Source: Propionibacteriaceae bacterium
GTDB lineage: Bacteria; Actinomycetota; Actinomycetes; Propionibacteriales; Propionibacteriaceae
Assembly: GCA_031267295.1 (NCBI GenBank)
Contig: JAIRZI010000031.1
Span: 1 to 54,327 of the forward strand
Reading direction: 5' to 3'
DNA length: 54,327 nucleotides
Under the pieces are notes generated by a model. It did not search any database. It worked only from the letters and a program-made list of their open reading frames with translations, and had not been told where the DNA came from. Shown piece after piece: positions 43,804 through 53,439 of the stretch; position 1 is the first letter of the stretch; every line of letters begins with the position of its first letter. The position numbers and the translations under genes are program-made.

Positions 43804-45320
43804 AACTCCACCTCATCGCGGTAGCGTGCCAACTCATCTAAAAGCTGCCGAGACGCAGTGAACTGTTCCGCTGTATCGGCATTTTTCTGATACAGCAGAT
43901 GGGTTACTGGGCGCTCGTTTTCCAACCCGCCGGTCAGTTCCACCACTTCATCGACGTAACGCACCCGTCGGCCGCCACGCCAAGTGTTATCGTCCAACCG
44001 GACATGCACTATCAATCCCAGGTGATGCGCGATCTGGCGGTAGGCTTCTAGCACCCCTACCACACCGCCTTGCGCCACTCGCGCAGCCAATCTATCAATA
44101 GTTCCAGCCGCAGAATGTGAATGTGTGGTGCTCATAGTGCCAGCCCCGGACTGCATTGCCTCAAACATGGCACCCGCCTCAGCGCCGCGCACTTCGCCCA
44201 CCACTAACCGGGTAAGGTTCTGCCGCAACGCCTCGGGGATCAGATCAGTGACAGTGTATTCACCGACGTTGCGTCCACTTTGTAACTCCCCTAACCCCAC
44301 TCTGGCTTGCAACGCCACCACATTGGGGCGCGGAGTTCGCAAGTGAGTTAACAATTCATAGTCAGTTTCCAGCGTGCCGAACCGTTCAGTTGCTGGAATT
44401 GCAGCGATGAGCGCACGCAACAACGTAGTTTTACCAGCGCCTTGATCTCCCGAGATAACAATAGAGAGTCGCGCCTTTACCGCTGCTTCCAACAACTTAG
44501 CCAATTGAACACTGAGCATTCCTCGCGTAGCCAACTCAGTTAAGGTCACTTCCGTCAACAGATGTTGCCTAATAGCGATCGACGGACGATCCGAGAGACC
44601 AAAACCAATAGCGTGCAATCGGAAACGATCCCCCAATGCGAGTGTCATTACCGGATGCGCATCATCAAACGGACGTGGCGGATCAGCCGTTTGCCCTAGG
44701 AAACGAATGGCTTCTACCAGTTCGCCATCATCATCAGCCACCGACGGCAACGTAGTGCGCGTACCGTCACCCGCCTGCACAAAAACAACCTCGCAGCCGT
44801 GAATCTCCACATTCTCCGCCTCGGGCAACTCGAATAACGGTTGCAGTCGACCGAAGCCAAATATTGCGTTCTCAATCGTGGTGGAGTAAGCCTGTTCTGT
44901 TTCTAAACTCCAAACTGGCTCACCAGCTTGAGCTTGATGTTCAATATGGTTACGTACCGCTGTCCGGATCGCCGACCGCCCCAGCAATCGCCGGTCAATG
45001 ATCGGCATGGGGGTATCGTGCTCCGCCACCCATGCCGCATCCCGTTGTGTAATAATCTCAATCGCCATGCGCCGCAGTCGCCGTACCACCGTCCAATCGA
45101 GTGACGTTGTCGCATCCGCGCAGTTACTCAGTTCTGTCACGGACGACACAGCTATCTCAGTTGGCGATAACGCCGATTCTCCGTGAGCACTACCGGCAAC
45201 TTCTCGACCCATTACAGTATCCACCCCCGTCGACGTAGCGTCAGCAGCATCTAAACTTTCTGTTACGCCATCACTGATGCTGTGTAAAGCAGTGCCTAGT
45301 TCCATAAGTGCCAAGTTCAT
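43800..45320 (-). CDS. tadA: TadA/CpaF-type secretion ATPase, tad locus 2
   Basis: 506 residues, longer than the locus 1 ATPase because of an extra N-terminal region of about 85 residues rich in Ser, Thr and Ala. The core has Walker A SGDQGAGKTTLLRALI, an Asp-box-like TLETDYELL, Walker B LTRLVVGEVRGAEAG and His-box SGAGTMSTTHSHSA. The FGRLQPLFELPEAENVEIHG stretch is the CpaF N-terminal signature. Start ATG has GAGGTG 5 bases upstream and overlaps the cpaE stop. It would power assembly of the Flp pilus encoded downstream. Confidence 0.92.
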   Translation of the reverse strand: MNLALMELGTALHSISDGVTESLDAADATSTGVDTVMGREVAGSAHGESALSPTEIAVSSVTELSNCADATTSLDWTVVRRLRRMAIEIITQRDAAWVAEHDTPMPIIDRRLLGRSAIRTAVRNHIEHQAQAGEPVWSLETEQAYSTTIENAIFGFGRLQPLFELPEAENVEIHGCEVVFVQAGDGTRTTLPSVADDDGELVEAIRFLGQTADPPRPFDDAHPVMTLALGDRFRLHAIGFGLSDRPSIAIRQHLLTEVTLTELATRGMLSVQLAKLLEAAVKARLSIVISGDQGAGKTTLLRALIAAIPATERFGTLETDYELLTHLRTPRPNVVALQARVGLGELQSGRNVGEYTVTDLIPEALRQNLTRLVVGEVRGAEAGAMFEAMQSGAGTMSTTHSHSAAGTIDRLAARVAQGGVVGVLEAYRQIAHHLGLIVHVRLDDNTWRGGRRVRYVDEVVELTGGLENERPVTHLLYQKNADTAEQFTASRQLLDELARYRDEVEL

Positions 45321-46171
45321 GGTGTCACCTCGCTAGTTTCTGAATGCAACAGTTCTCTGCGTTGCCTTGCCTGTTTTTGTATCGCCGCTGCTACGGCTAT
45401 GAACGCTTGTCCCAGTGCCGTATCACGGCGGTGTCGGAAACGAAAAATGCCATCAGAAAGCACGGCGGCTTCATCTGAACTCCAAGGCAAAGTTGCCATC
45501 ACTGGCACTGCAAACTGTTTATTGATCTCCGCCACAGAGTATGGGCGACCTGGCCCCACCAGCAGTAACCCCACCTCAGCCGCCGTCCGCGCAGCAGTCA
45601 CACTTTTTAACTGTGCTTCCAATCCAGCAAGCGAACGCAGCGACGACCGCCCCACAAGCAGCACCAGAGTAGCGACATCTAGTAAGCCCGCCGGCAACCC
45701 GATACCGATACGACCGCAATCAACAAGCACATCGACACCGTCTGCATCTAGTGCGTTCAATTCGATACCCAGCGATGCCCAAACAGGTTCAAACACGCTA
45801 GCCGCAGCTGGATGTGTGAACCCTGGTAGAAATGATGCCGGATGCTCCACAACATTTGTATGCTTCGCTTTCTTCACCCACAGCGTTGCGGTAGCGTTAG
45901 CCGCACCGGCTACCGCATTTCCGCGCAGCGGTATCAGGTTATGCGCTAACCCAGCACGCAACCCCACCCCCTGCCTATAAGGTTGCATGAGTTGATGTAT
46001 GGCGCGGCCAGCCGCATCGCTCCTAATCAGATACCCGGAGAGCACTGCGCGCCCGGCATCACGATCTGCGTCAACAAGTACTACGGCGCGTGGCCAAGCC
46101 AGTGCAAGCCCCAAGCAGGTGGTGGTGACACCTGGCGAATTGGTAGCGGACGCAAATAAAACCACACTCAT
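45317..46171 (-). CDS. CpaE/ParA-like ATPase, tad locus 2
   Basis: 284 residues of the MinD/ParA superfamily. The P-loop is weak (FASATNSPGVTTTCLGLAL, without the usual Lys-rich GKGG), then VVLVDADRDAGRAVLSGY as switch I and VDVLVDCGRIGIGLP as the Walker B strand. CpaE-like proteins place the pilus machine in the cell. Start ATG has AGGAG 7 bases upstream and overlaps the upstream stop (ATGA). Confidence 0.8.
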   Translation of the reverse strand: MSVVLFASATNSPGVTTTCLGLALAWPRAVVLVDADRDAGRAVLSGYLIRSDAAGRAIHQLMQPYRQGVGLRAGLAHNLIPLRGNAVAGAANATATLWVKKAKHTNVVEHPASFLPGFTHPAAASVFEPVWASLGIELNALDADGVDVLVDCGRIGIGLPAGLLDVATLVLLVGRSSLRSLAGLEAQLKSVTAARTAAEVGLLLVGPGRPYSVAEINKQFAVPVMATLPWSSDEAAVLSDGIFRFRHRRDTALGQAFIAVAAAIQKQARQRRELLHSETSEVTP

Positions 46172-46941
46172 CGCACGTCTCCTATCCCGATGAGTGCGAT
46201 TCGGTCGGCGGCAGCCATGCGAGCTACCAGCGTTGCGTCCGCGTCAGCTACCCAGATGTTAATCACCCAGTTTGTGCCGTCCGCTAATAACTGTGGCGCG
46301 CCAGCAAGTATCGCAGCGATGCGAGAAGTATCTGCGCTAACATCTGGCGCAGTATCCGATACGCCGCTAGCCGCCGGGTTATCTGTAGCGTTAACGTTTG
46401 CCGGATCGTCAGTTGCGGTTACGCTGCTAGCATCGCTGGAGTCGCCAAGCTCCGCCGTGCTAGGCACAAACACCATGCGCGCCGCCGGATCGTCTAGTAC
46501 CACCAACAGCAGTTCGTTACCTACCCGCAGCCCCTCATTTGGCAAACGCCCATATGGCAAGCGCAACCCGAGCAGTACCGTTCCTGTTGGCTGAGTTAAC
46601 CGGCCGACAGCAGCAGGGTTCACCAGTGAACCGGCGGATATATCTGCCAACGCCTGCGAACCGACTACGTCGTCGTAGCTTTCCGCCGTCATCACCGCAA
46701 GGCCAGTATCGGAGTTGATGCGTACAACGGCGATGTCGGTAGCTACGATCTGTTGCCCGCTTGACACCGCCCGAGTGAATGCCAAGGCCTCTATAGTGTC
46801 GGTGGCGGACAGAAAAGCGAACGCAGCGCCTAACCCACCAAGAACTATGCATAACACTCCAACTGCTAGTAACTGCGGGTTGCGGCGGTTGGGAACCACC
46901 GATTGTTGAGGTGAGGTAGGAGTCATGCTAATGCTCATCAT
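46168..46941 (-). CDS. SAF-domain CpaB/RcpC-like protein, tad locus 2
   Basis: About 257 residues, the first gene of the locus 2 operon. One helix (LLAVGVLCIVLGGLGAAFAF) is followed by a SAF domain: AVSSGQQIVATDIAVVRI and LADISAGSLVNPAAVG, then the strand GTVLLGLRLPYGRLPNEGL. CpaB/RcpC proteins help pilus assembly at the cell surface. Two ATG codons (46944 and 46941) are possible; AGGA lies 4-7 bases upstream. A low-complexity Asp/Ala/Ser/Thr stretch interrupts the C-terminal half. Confidence 0.82.
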   Translation of the reverse strand: MMSISMTPTSPQQSVVPNRRNPQLLAVGVLCIVLGGLGAAFAFLSATDTIEALAFTRAVSSGQQIVATDIAVVRINSDTGLAVMTAESYDDVVGSQALADISAGSLVNPAAVGRLTQPTGTVLLGLRLPYGRLPNEGLRVGNELLLVVLDDPAARMVFVPSTAELGDSSDASSVTATDDPANVNATDNPAASGVSDTAPDVSADTSRIAAILAGAPQLLADGTNWVINIWVADADATLVARMAAADRIALIGIGDVR

Positions 46942-46944
46942 CAA

Positions 46945-47530
46945 ATCCTGTCGCGCAAGTTAAGGAAACATTGGTTGATCTGTGCGCTCGGCTTAGGTGA
47001 GCGGTGGAACGAATATTCCGCCGTCTGCTTAGGCCGGTTAATACACGTCTAATCAGTTTCCTTAAATATCGTTTTCTTATCAGAAACACCGATTGACGTT
47101 GCGCTGTCGTAAGGGGTGGTAGAGCGAGCTGTTCGCTCAAACCAGCGCTCCACCTGACAGTACGTGATTAACCGATATTTCTTTTGCTTATGACAGTACG
47201 GACTTTTGGCAATAACCGGAACACATTGACTTGAAATCTGTGGATAACTGGGGGGTCACAGCGTAAAACCTTGTGGAAAAACCCTGTGTATTAGTGCATT
47301 TTCTGTGGAAAACTTGCCGTTACTTGGAAATGCACCCGTGTCAAAAGCGATAAACATGCAATTTCATGCCCTATGAGCCGCTGCGCATTCATTCAAGCTC
47401 ATTCAAAACTTGTCAAAATCTTAGCAATCTGATGCATAATGCTACGATGGCTTCTCGTCTATAGGGCGACAATAGGACTATCCCCAAAGAACTACTGTGC
47501 CATGACTAGCGCGCGAAGAATGGGGTCGCT
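46945..47530. promoter_or_regulatory. divergent tad locus 2 / ileS control region with DnaA boxes
   Basis: A 586-bp region without a supported gene. It contains one perfect DnaA box in reverse orientation (TGTGGATAA, 47239-47247) and two one-mismatch boxes (TGTGGAAAA at 47272-47280 and 47304-47312), all in the same direction. A 10-bp inverted pair TTAAGGAAAC / GTTTCCTTAA (46960-46969 and 47056-47065) flanks the likely tad promoter. For ileS, TTGTCA (47410-47415) and CATAAT (47435-47440) form a weak promoter with a 19-bp spacer. No T-box leader is present. Confidence 0.5.
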
Positions 47531-50500
47531 ATGGCTGAATATGCAGTGGGTGCAAACCCGATGTATCAACCTGTTCCGGCTACTCTCGATCTACCTAAAC
47601 TCGATCACGAAATTATTGCGTTCTGGAGGGCAAACAACACCTTTCAAAAATCTTGGCAGGCCACGGAGCAGGGTCAGCAATGGACGTTCTATGAAGGCCC
47701 GCCAACCGCGAACGGCCAACCCGGTACCCATCACATTGAAGCTCGAGTGTTCAAGGACGTTTTCCCCCGCTTCAAAACTATGCAAGGATTCCGCGTTGAT
47801 CGCAAAGCTGGTTGGGACTGCCACGGCCTACCTGTGGAACTCGCTGTCGAAGCAGAGTTAGGAATCGATCATAAGAGTCAGATCGAAGAATATGGCGTGG
47901 CAGCGTTCAACGAGAAATGCCGCGAATCGGTAGGACGTAACGTTGGCAAGTTCGCTGAACTCACTGAACGTATGGGCTATTGGGTTGACCTGGATGCCGC
48001 CTACTGGACGCTAGCCCCTGAGTATATTGACTCTGAGTGGTGGGCGCTGAAAACCATCTTTGACAAGGGGCTATTGGTAGAAGACTATCGGGTAACCCCG
48101 TATTGCCCGCATGATGAAACCGCACTCTCTGACCATGAGGTCAGCCAAGGTTATGAAGACTTAAGCGACCCGTCGGTGTTTGTACGGATGCCGCTCACTT
48201 CCGGCTCCTGGGCGGATAAAGGTGCCGCGCTACTGGTGTGGACAACCACCCCTTGGACGCTAGTCTCCAACACCGCTGTTGCCGCGCACCCCGAAGTGAC
48301 ATATCAATTGGTGGGCAATGGAATCGAGTTTTTGGTTATCGCAGAACCACTGTTTGGCAAGCTGTTCGGCGATGATCTCGACGCTGCTGGCAACCCTCGG
48401 TGGCAGGTACACGACACCATCAAAGGTGCCGACATGCGCGGCTGGACATACCAACGTCCTTTCACCTGGTTGAGCTTCGACAAACCGGCAAACTTCGTAG
48501 TAACCGCCGAATACGTAACAACTGAAGACGGCACTGGTTTAGTGCACCAAGCACCGGCATTCGGTGCCGAAGACATGGCGGTAGGTCGGGAATACGGCTT
48601 GCCGGTGGTGAACCCGGTGCGCAAGGACGGCACTTTCGAGCAGTGGTTGCCGCTTATCGGTGGGCAGTTCTTTAAGGAAGCTGACGATGCCCTGGTGGCT
48701 GATCTCCGCGAGCGCGGGTTGTTGTTCAAACTGTTGCCATATGAACACCCCTACCCGTTCTGTTGGCGCTGCCACAGCCCGTTAATCTATTACGCACAGC
48801 CGTCGTGGTATATCCGTACCACGCAGCGCCGCGCCGAACTGTTGCGTGAAAATGAAAACACTAAATGGTATCCCGACACTATCAAATGGGGGCGCTACGG
48901 CGACTGGCTTAACAACAACGTCGATTGGGCGCTTTCGCGCACCCGTTACTGGGGTACGCCGTTACCGATTTGGCGCAACGATGCTGATCCGAAACTGCTC
49001 TACTGTGTAGGCTCACGCGCCGAGTTAGCCGAACTGGCAGGCGATGCAAGCGTCGCCAATATGGATCCACATCGTCCTTTTGTTGACGATGTGACGTTCA
49101 CATTGCCCGGTGTTACCGGCGTTTTTCGTCGCGTTCCCGAGGTGATCGATGCCTGGTTTGATTCCGGTTCGATGCCGTTTGCGCAGTGGGGTTATCCGTG
49201 GGTGGAAGGCTCAGTTGAAGCCTTTGAAAGCCATTTCCCAGCCGATTTCATCGCCGAAGCCATTGACCAGACTCGGGGTTGGTTCTATACCCTGATGGCC
49301 GTTTCCACGTTGGTGTTCGAGCGATCTTCATATCAAAATGTGCTCTGTCTAGGCCATATCTTGGCTGAGGATGGCCGCAAGATGAGTAAGCATCTTGGCA
49401 ATATTTTGCTACCGATGCCACTGCTGGACGACAATGGCGCTGACGCGGTGCGCTGGTTCATGGCGTGCGCCGGTTCGCCGTGGAGCGCCCGTCGAGTAGG
49501 CAACAACACCCTACAAGAGGTGGTGCGCAAAGTATTACTCACCTACTGGAATACGGTGAGTTTTCAAGCACTATATGCGCGGGCGAACGGCTGGACACCA
49601 TGGCCCACCAAGGCGGAGCATGTGCTAGATCGCTGGCTTACGTCCGCTACCCAGCAGTTGGTGTTAGACGTAAGCGCAGCGCTCGACAACTTTGACACTC
49701 AGCGCTATGGGCAACTATTAAGCGCTTTCATCGACGACTTATCGAATTGGTATGTGCGGCGCTCCCGGCGGCGTTTCTGGGACGGTGACCCTAACGCGCT
49801 ATGGACACTACACACCACTCTTGACACCTTAACCCGGTTGTTAGCGCCAATGGTGCCTTTCATCACCGAATCGGTATGGCAAAGCCTGTTCGTCGCCACT
49901 GATTCGGCTGCTTCCGAATCCGTGCATCTGGCAAGTTGGCCAATAGCCAACGCTAATCTCATCGATACCGAATTGAACAACGCAATGGGCATTACCCGGC
50001 GTTTAGTGGAGTTAGGACGCGCAGCGCGAGCCGAAGCAAAGGTGAAAACTCGACAGCCGTTGTCACGGGCGCTCATCTCGTCTACCAGTTATGAACAGTT
50101 AAATGTTGAACTGCTGGCGGAGATCTGCGCGGAGTTGAATGTCGGTGAGGTTTCCACTTTCGCTGCCGCCGGTGACCTGGTGGATATTAGCGTCAAGGGT
50201 AACTTCCGCAATCTTGGCAGACGGTTTGCCCAAAATACTCCGGCTATAGCTGCCGCTATCGCCGCCGCCGATGCTGCTGCTTTAAGCGCCGCGCTGAGTG
50301 CCACCGGAGTCGCCGAAGTGGATGTGCCAACTGTCGCTCGGATAACGATTAGCGCAGACGATGTCATTGTCACTGAACGCCCCCGTGAAGGTTGGGCTGT
50401 GCTAGGCGACCAAGGCGATACTATCGCACTCGATTTAGAGTTAACCCCCGAATTAGTAGCCGCCGGAATTGCCCGCGAGATTGTGCGTTTGATTCAAGAT

Positions 50501-50749
50501 GCGCGCAAAACGTCCGGTTTCGATGTCTCCGACCGCATAAAACTCACCTGGAAAGCAACCGACGAAGCCGCAGCAGCATTCCGAACCCACACCGCCTTGA
50601 TCGCGTCCGAAGTGCTCGCGGTAGAGATCACAGAAGTAGCTGCCCTAAGCGACGAATCCGCCAGCTTCGGTGATAAGGATTTGGGCATCGAGTTTATGCT
50701 TGAGCGCGTCTATAGACACCAATGTTCTTCTCAGGTTTGCGTTAGCTGA
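47531..50749 (+). CDS. ileS: isoleucyl-tRNA synthetase, type 2 with GxHH signature
   Basis: Class Ia synthetase of 1072 residues that charges tRNA-Ile. The length and the EGPPTANGQPGTHH region put it in the eukaryote-like IleRS2 group. The HxGH signature is replaced by G65-T66-H67-H68. The rest is intact: an editing domain with WTTTPWTLVSNTAVA and FGAEDMAVGREYGLP, a DQTRGWFYTL stretch, the KMSKS loop as KMSKHLGN near residue 616, and the anticodon-binding domain with SNWYVRRSRRRFWDG. IleRS2 enzymes resist mupirocin, and GxHH forms are reported as extremely resistant. It stands alone, with no T-box. The last 15 residues are unlike the family and may be extra. Confidence 0.96.
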   Translation: MAEYAVGANPMYQPVPATLDLPKLDHEIIAFWRANNTFQKSWQATEQGQQWTFYEGPPTANGQPGTHHIEARVFKDVFPRFKTMQGFRVDRKAGWDCHGLPVELAVEAELGIDHKSQIEEYGVAAFNEKCRESVGRNVGKFAELTERMGYWVDLDAAYWTLAPEYIDSEWWALKTIFDKGLLVEDYRVTPYCPHDETALSDHEVSQGYEDLSDPSVFVRMPLTSGSWADKGAALLVWTTTPWTLVSNTAVAAHPEVTYQLVGNGIEFLVIAEPLFGKLFGDDLDAAGNPRWQVHDTIKGADMRGWTYQRPFTWLSFDKPANFVVTAEYVTTEDGTGLVHQAPAFGAEDMAVGREYGLPVVNPVRKDGTFEQWLPLIGGQFFKEADDALVADLRERGLLFKLLPYEHPYPFCWRCHSPLIYYAQPSWYIRTTQRRAELLRENENTKWYPDTIKWGRYGDWLNNNVDWALSRTRYWGTPLPIWRNDADPKLLYCVGSRAELAELAGDASVANMDPHRPFVDDVTFTLPGVTGVFRRVPEVIDAWFDSGSMPFAQWGYPWVEGSVEAFESHFPADFIAEAIDQTRGWFYTLMAVSTLVFERSSYQNVLCLGHILAEDGRKMSKHLGNILLPMPLLDDNGADAVRWFMACAGSPWSARRVGNNTLQEVVRKVLLTYWNTVSFQALYARANGWTPWPTKAEHVLDRWLTSATQQLVLDVSAALDNFDTQRYGQLLSAFIDDLSNWYVRRSRRRFWDGDPNALWTLHTTLDTLTRLLAPMVPFITESVWQSLFVATDSAASESVHLASWPIANANLIDTELNNAMGITRRLVELGRAARAEAKVKTRQPLSRALISSTSYEQLNVELLAEICAELNVGEVSTFAAAGDLVDISVKGNFRNLGRRFAQNTPAIAAAIAAADAAALSAALSATGVAEVDVPTVARITISADDVIVTERPREGWAVLGDQGDTIALDLELTPELVAAGIAREIVRLIQDARKTSGFDVSDRIKLTWKATDEAAAAFRTHTALIASEVLAVEITEVAALSDESASFGDKDLGIEFMLERVYRHQCSSQVCVS

Positions 50750-50768
50750 TATTCCTGAGCAAACTGAG
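50730..50768 (+). terminator. weak hairpin at the end of ileS
   Basis: CTCAGGTTTGC and GCAAACTGAG pair over ten bases with one bulge and an 18-base loop, overlapping the ileS stop. No T-run follows, so it is at most a weak terminator or a 3'-end stabiliser. The remaining gap to 50933 shows nothing else. Confidence 0.3.
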
Positions 50769-50933
50769 GCCGCCAAAGCTCTAATCTGCGAATCGCGCAA
50801 CTCGAAAATCAGCTACCCCACTGTTCACTTTTGATCGTAAACTTGCCAAGCAACATCCCGCAGCCCAACTTGTGCCATTCATATTCCAGACCTAATATTC
50901 AGTAGTTGCTGTAAAAACAAATCGGAAATAATC

Positions 50934-52352
50934 GTGAACGAAGAACAATATGTAGCCGACCCGCGTCGCTGGAAGGCTCTTGGAGTATGCATGGCAGGTG
51001 CGTTCATCTCCATGCTAGACATCTCTATTGTCAATGTGGCACTGCCATCTATTGAGAGTGGATTGCACGCTGGTAGTGCGCAAGTGCAGTTAATCGTCGC
51101 CGGTTACACGTTAGCGCTGGCGCTGCTGGTGGTGCCGATGGGCAGACTCGGTGACGTGTACGGACGACGCAATATGTTTGCGCTCGGCGTGACTGGATTC
51201 GGATTAGCCAGTTTGGGAGCCGGGTTGGCACCAAACGCTACTGTATTAGCGCTAATGCGCATACTACAAGGCTGTTTCGCCGGTATGCAGAATCCCCAAG
51301 TGTCCGGCATTATTCAACAGACGTTTCGGGGCGCTGAGCGCGGTAAAGCGTTCGGATTTTTAGGTGCGCAGGTGGGGGTGGCGACAGCATTAGGGCCGCT
51401 TATCGGTGGGCTTATCATCAACATGTTCGGTGCCGAGCAGGGGTGGCGCTGGGTGTTTTTCATCAATGTTCCGGTGGTGATTCTTGTTGTTCCGCTGGCG
51501 CTCAAACTGATGCCGAAACCGGAACCGCGCAGCGGTGCCGTCCATCTTGATCTGCCGGGGGTAGCGTTCATCGGTCTGGCAACCGCCAGTTTCATGGTGC
51601 CGTTCATCTTTTCAGGCGCTGAAGGTGGAACTGGTTTGCCAACTTGGCGTTGGGGATTTCTAGGAGTGGCCGCACTACTGATAGCCATGTTGGTCAAATG
51701 GGAACGCGCCTACCATGCCCGCACTGCTTCCGCCGTGTTCGCACCGGAACTGATGCGCAACATCGGGTTCCGCTTCGGTGTCGGTGTCGGCGGGTTATAT
51801 TTTGCTGGGTTCACATCCACTTTTCTCATCATGACTATGGTTTTGCAGCAAGGGCTGGGCTATACCCCACTGCAATCGGGGTTTGTGGGGATGCCGTTCG
51901 CGGTAGCGTCCGGTTTCTCGTCGCAGTTTGCCGGACGAATCGTAACCAAGTACGGACGCAAGCTTGTCGTCATCGCACTCACTGCGGTGCTCTGCGGTCT
52001 CATCGCCATAGACCTCGTGATGCGATTCGCTCCTGAAGCGCGCTTCGGCTGGATCATGGCCGCCGTGATGTTCTGTACCGGTGCTGGCGCTGGCGCGGTA
52101 GTCAGCCCCAACCAGACGCTCACTCTTATTCATGTGCCGCCGCGTATGGGCGGAGTCGCGGGAGCGGTGCTCACTGTAGGACAACAGTTGGGTGGTGCTA
52201 TCGGGATGTCCATTGTGCTATCCGGTTTCTTCGCCGGTATCTCCACTCTCGGCCCCCGATTAGCCGCCGCCCAGACGTTACTCGCCGGAATAGGCATCGT
52301 CTGTGTTGCTCTAACGGTTGCGATTTTCGATATGCGCCGCGAACATCGCTAG
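50934..52352 (+). CDS. MFS exporter, DHA2 (EmrB/QacA) family
   Basis: 472 residues with about 14 membrane segments. Family markers are FISMLDISIVNVALPSI (motif D1), QLIVAGYTLALALLVVPMGRLGD (motif A start, GRLGDVYGRRNMF), ILQGCFAGMQNPQVSGII and the motif C-like GPLIGGLI. Such proteins export drugs or toxic lipids using proton antiport. The start is a GTG at 50934 after TCGGAAATAATC, a poor ribosome-binding site. No regulator is adjacent. Confidence 0.88.
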   Translation: MNEEQYVADPRRWKALGVCMAGAFISMLDISIVNVALPSIESGLHAGSAQVQLIVAGYTLALALLVVPMGRLGDVYGRRNMFALGVTGFGLASLGAGLAPNATVLALMRILQGCFAGMQNPQVSGIIQQTFRGAERGKAFGFLGAQVGVATALGPLIGGLIINMFGAEQGWRWVFFINVPVVILVVPLALKLMPKPEPRSGAVHLDLPGVAFIGLATASFMVPFIFSGAEGGTGLPTWRWGFLGVAALLIAMLVKWERAYHARTASAVFAPELMRNIGFRFGVGVGGLYFAGFTSTFLIMTMVLQQGLGYTPLQSGFVGMPFAVASGFSSQFAGRIVTKYGRKLVVIALTAVLCGLIAIDLVMRFAPEARFGWIMAAVMFCTGAGAGAVVSPNQTLTLIHVPPRMGGVAGAVLTVGQQLGGAIGMSIVLSGFFAGISTLGPRLAAAQTLLAGIGIVCVALTVAIFDMRREHR

Positions 52353-52454
52353 GGAAAGCGGTAATTGGGCATCGGACGGTCGAGCCACGACGCTTCATTC
52401 AAGTCACCGCGCGGCACAATCTGGTTAACAGCAGTGCGTCTACTATCATGCCCG

Positions 52455-53315
52455 TTATTTCAGTAACCCGGTGAGATACGCACCATACCCCGATTTGGCG
52501 AGTGCCGCTGCTCGCAGAGCCAACGCTTCGTCAGATAAGAAACCGCGTTTCCAGGCAGCCTCCTCCGGGCAACCGACCTGCAACCCTTGTCGCGCTTGGA
52601 TGGTGCGTACGAAATCGGATGCGTCGTTCAACGAATCAAAAGTGCCAGTGTCAAGCCACGCGGTACCCCGTGGCAACACCTCAACCTTAAGCTTCCCCGC
52701 AGCCAGGTACACTTTGTTCACATCAGTGATTTCATATTCACCGCGAGCACTAGGCTGTAGCTCGCGGGCAATGCTGAGCACGTCGTTGTCATAGAAGTAA
52801 AGACCCGGCACCGCATAGTTGCTCTTCGGGTGAATGGGCTTCTCCTCCAACGAGATTGCCATCCCGTTACTGCCGAATTCCACCACTCCATACGCCTGTG
52901 GTTCGGCAACTTGATAAGCAAAAATGACGGCACCCTCGATTTGGTTATAGCGTGCAAGGGTGCTCCCCAATCCGCTCCCGAAGAAGATATTGTCACCCAA
53001 CACCAAACATGCGTCATCATCTCCGATGAAATCAGCTCCGATAGTGAACGCCTGCGCCAGCCCACGCGGTTCGGGTTGCGTGGCGTATGCAATATTTATA
53101 CCGAACTGGCTACCGTCACCTAACAGGCGCGCAAAATTAGTGGAATCTTCTGGGGTGGTGATCACAAGCACATCTTGGATACCGGCCCACAACAGCGTCG
53201 TTAACGGATAGTAGATCATCGGTTTGTCGTACACCGGCACCAACTGTTTACTGGTGCCAAGGGTTATCGGGTGCAATCGGGTGCCGGAGCCGCCCGCCAA
53301 GATAATACCGTGCAT
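52455..53315 (-). CDS. rmlA: glucose-1-phosphate thymidylyltransferase
   Basis: RmlA/RfbA (286 residues) makes dTDP-glucose from glucose 1-phosphate and dTTP, the first step to dTDP-rhamnose. The nucleotide loop [20 protein letters not shown] is complete; further motifs are [61 protein letters not shown] and [13 protein letters not shown]. It is divergent from the rmlC-rmlD fusion, with a 124-bp shared promoter region. The dehydratase rmlB is not in the window and may lie beyond the right edge. Confidence 0.97.
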   Translation of the reverse strand: MHGIILAGGSGTRLHPITLGTSKQLVPVYDKPMIYYPLTTLLWAGIQDVLVITTPEDSTNFARLLGDGSQFGINIAYATQPEPRGLAQAFTIGADFIGDDDACLVLGDNIFFGSGLGSTLARYNQIEGAVIFAYQVAEPQAYGVVEFGSNGMAISLEEKPIHPKSNYAVPGLYFYDNDVLSIARELQPSARGEYEITDVNKVYLAAGKLKVEVLPRGTAWLDTGTFDSLNDASDFVRTIQARQGLQVGCPEEAAWKRGFLSDEALALRAAALAKSGYGAYLTGLLK

Positions 53316-53439
53316 ATTGTCATTCTCGCATGTGAACGGCCTGATGCCACCTATGCCACTTATCCCATTTACGCAAAATTAGTGATCAGCTCGTTTCGTG
53401 AGCCGTCATCTCAACATCTGAGTCAGCTACGCTTGACGG

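Noticed and set aside
47340-47530. T-box leader before ileS, common in Actinobacteria
   Set aside because: I could not find the conserved TGGNACCGCG-type T-box sequence or a specifier-loop arrangement.
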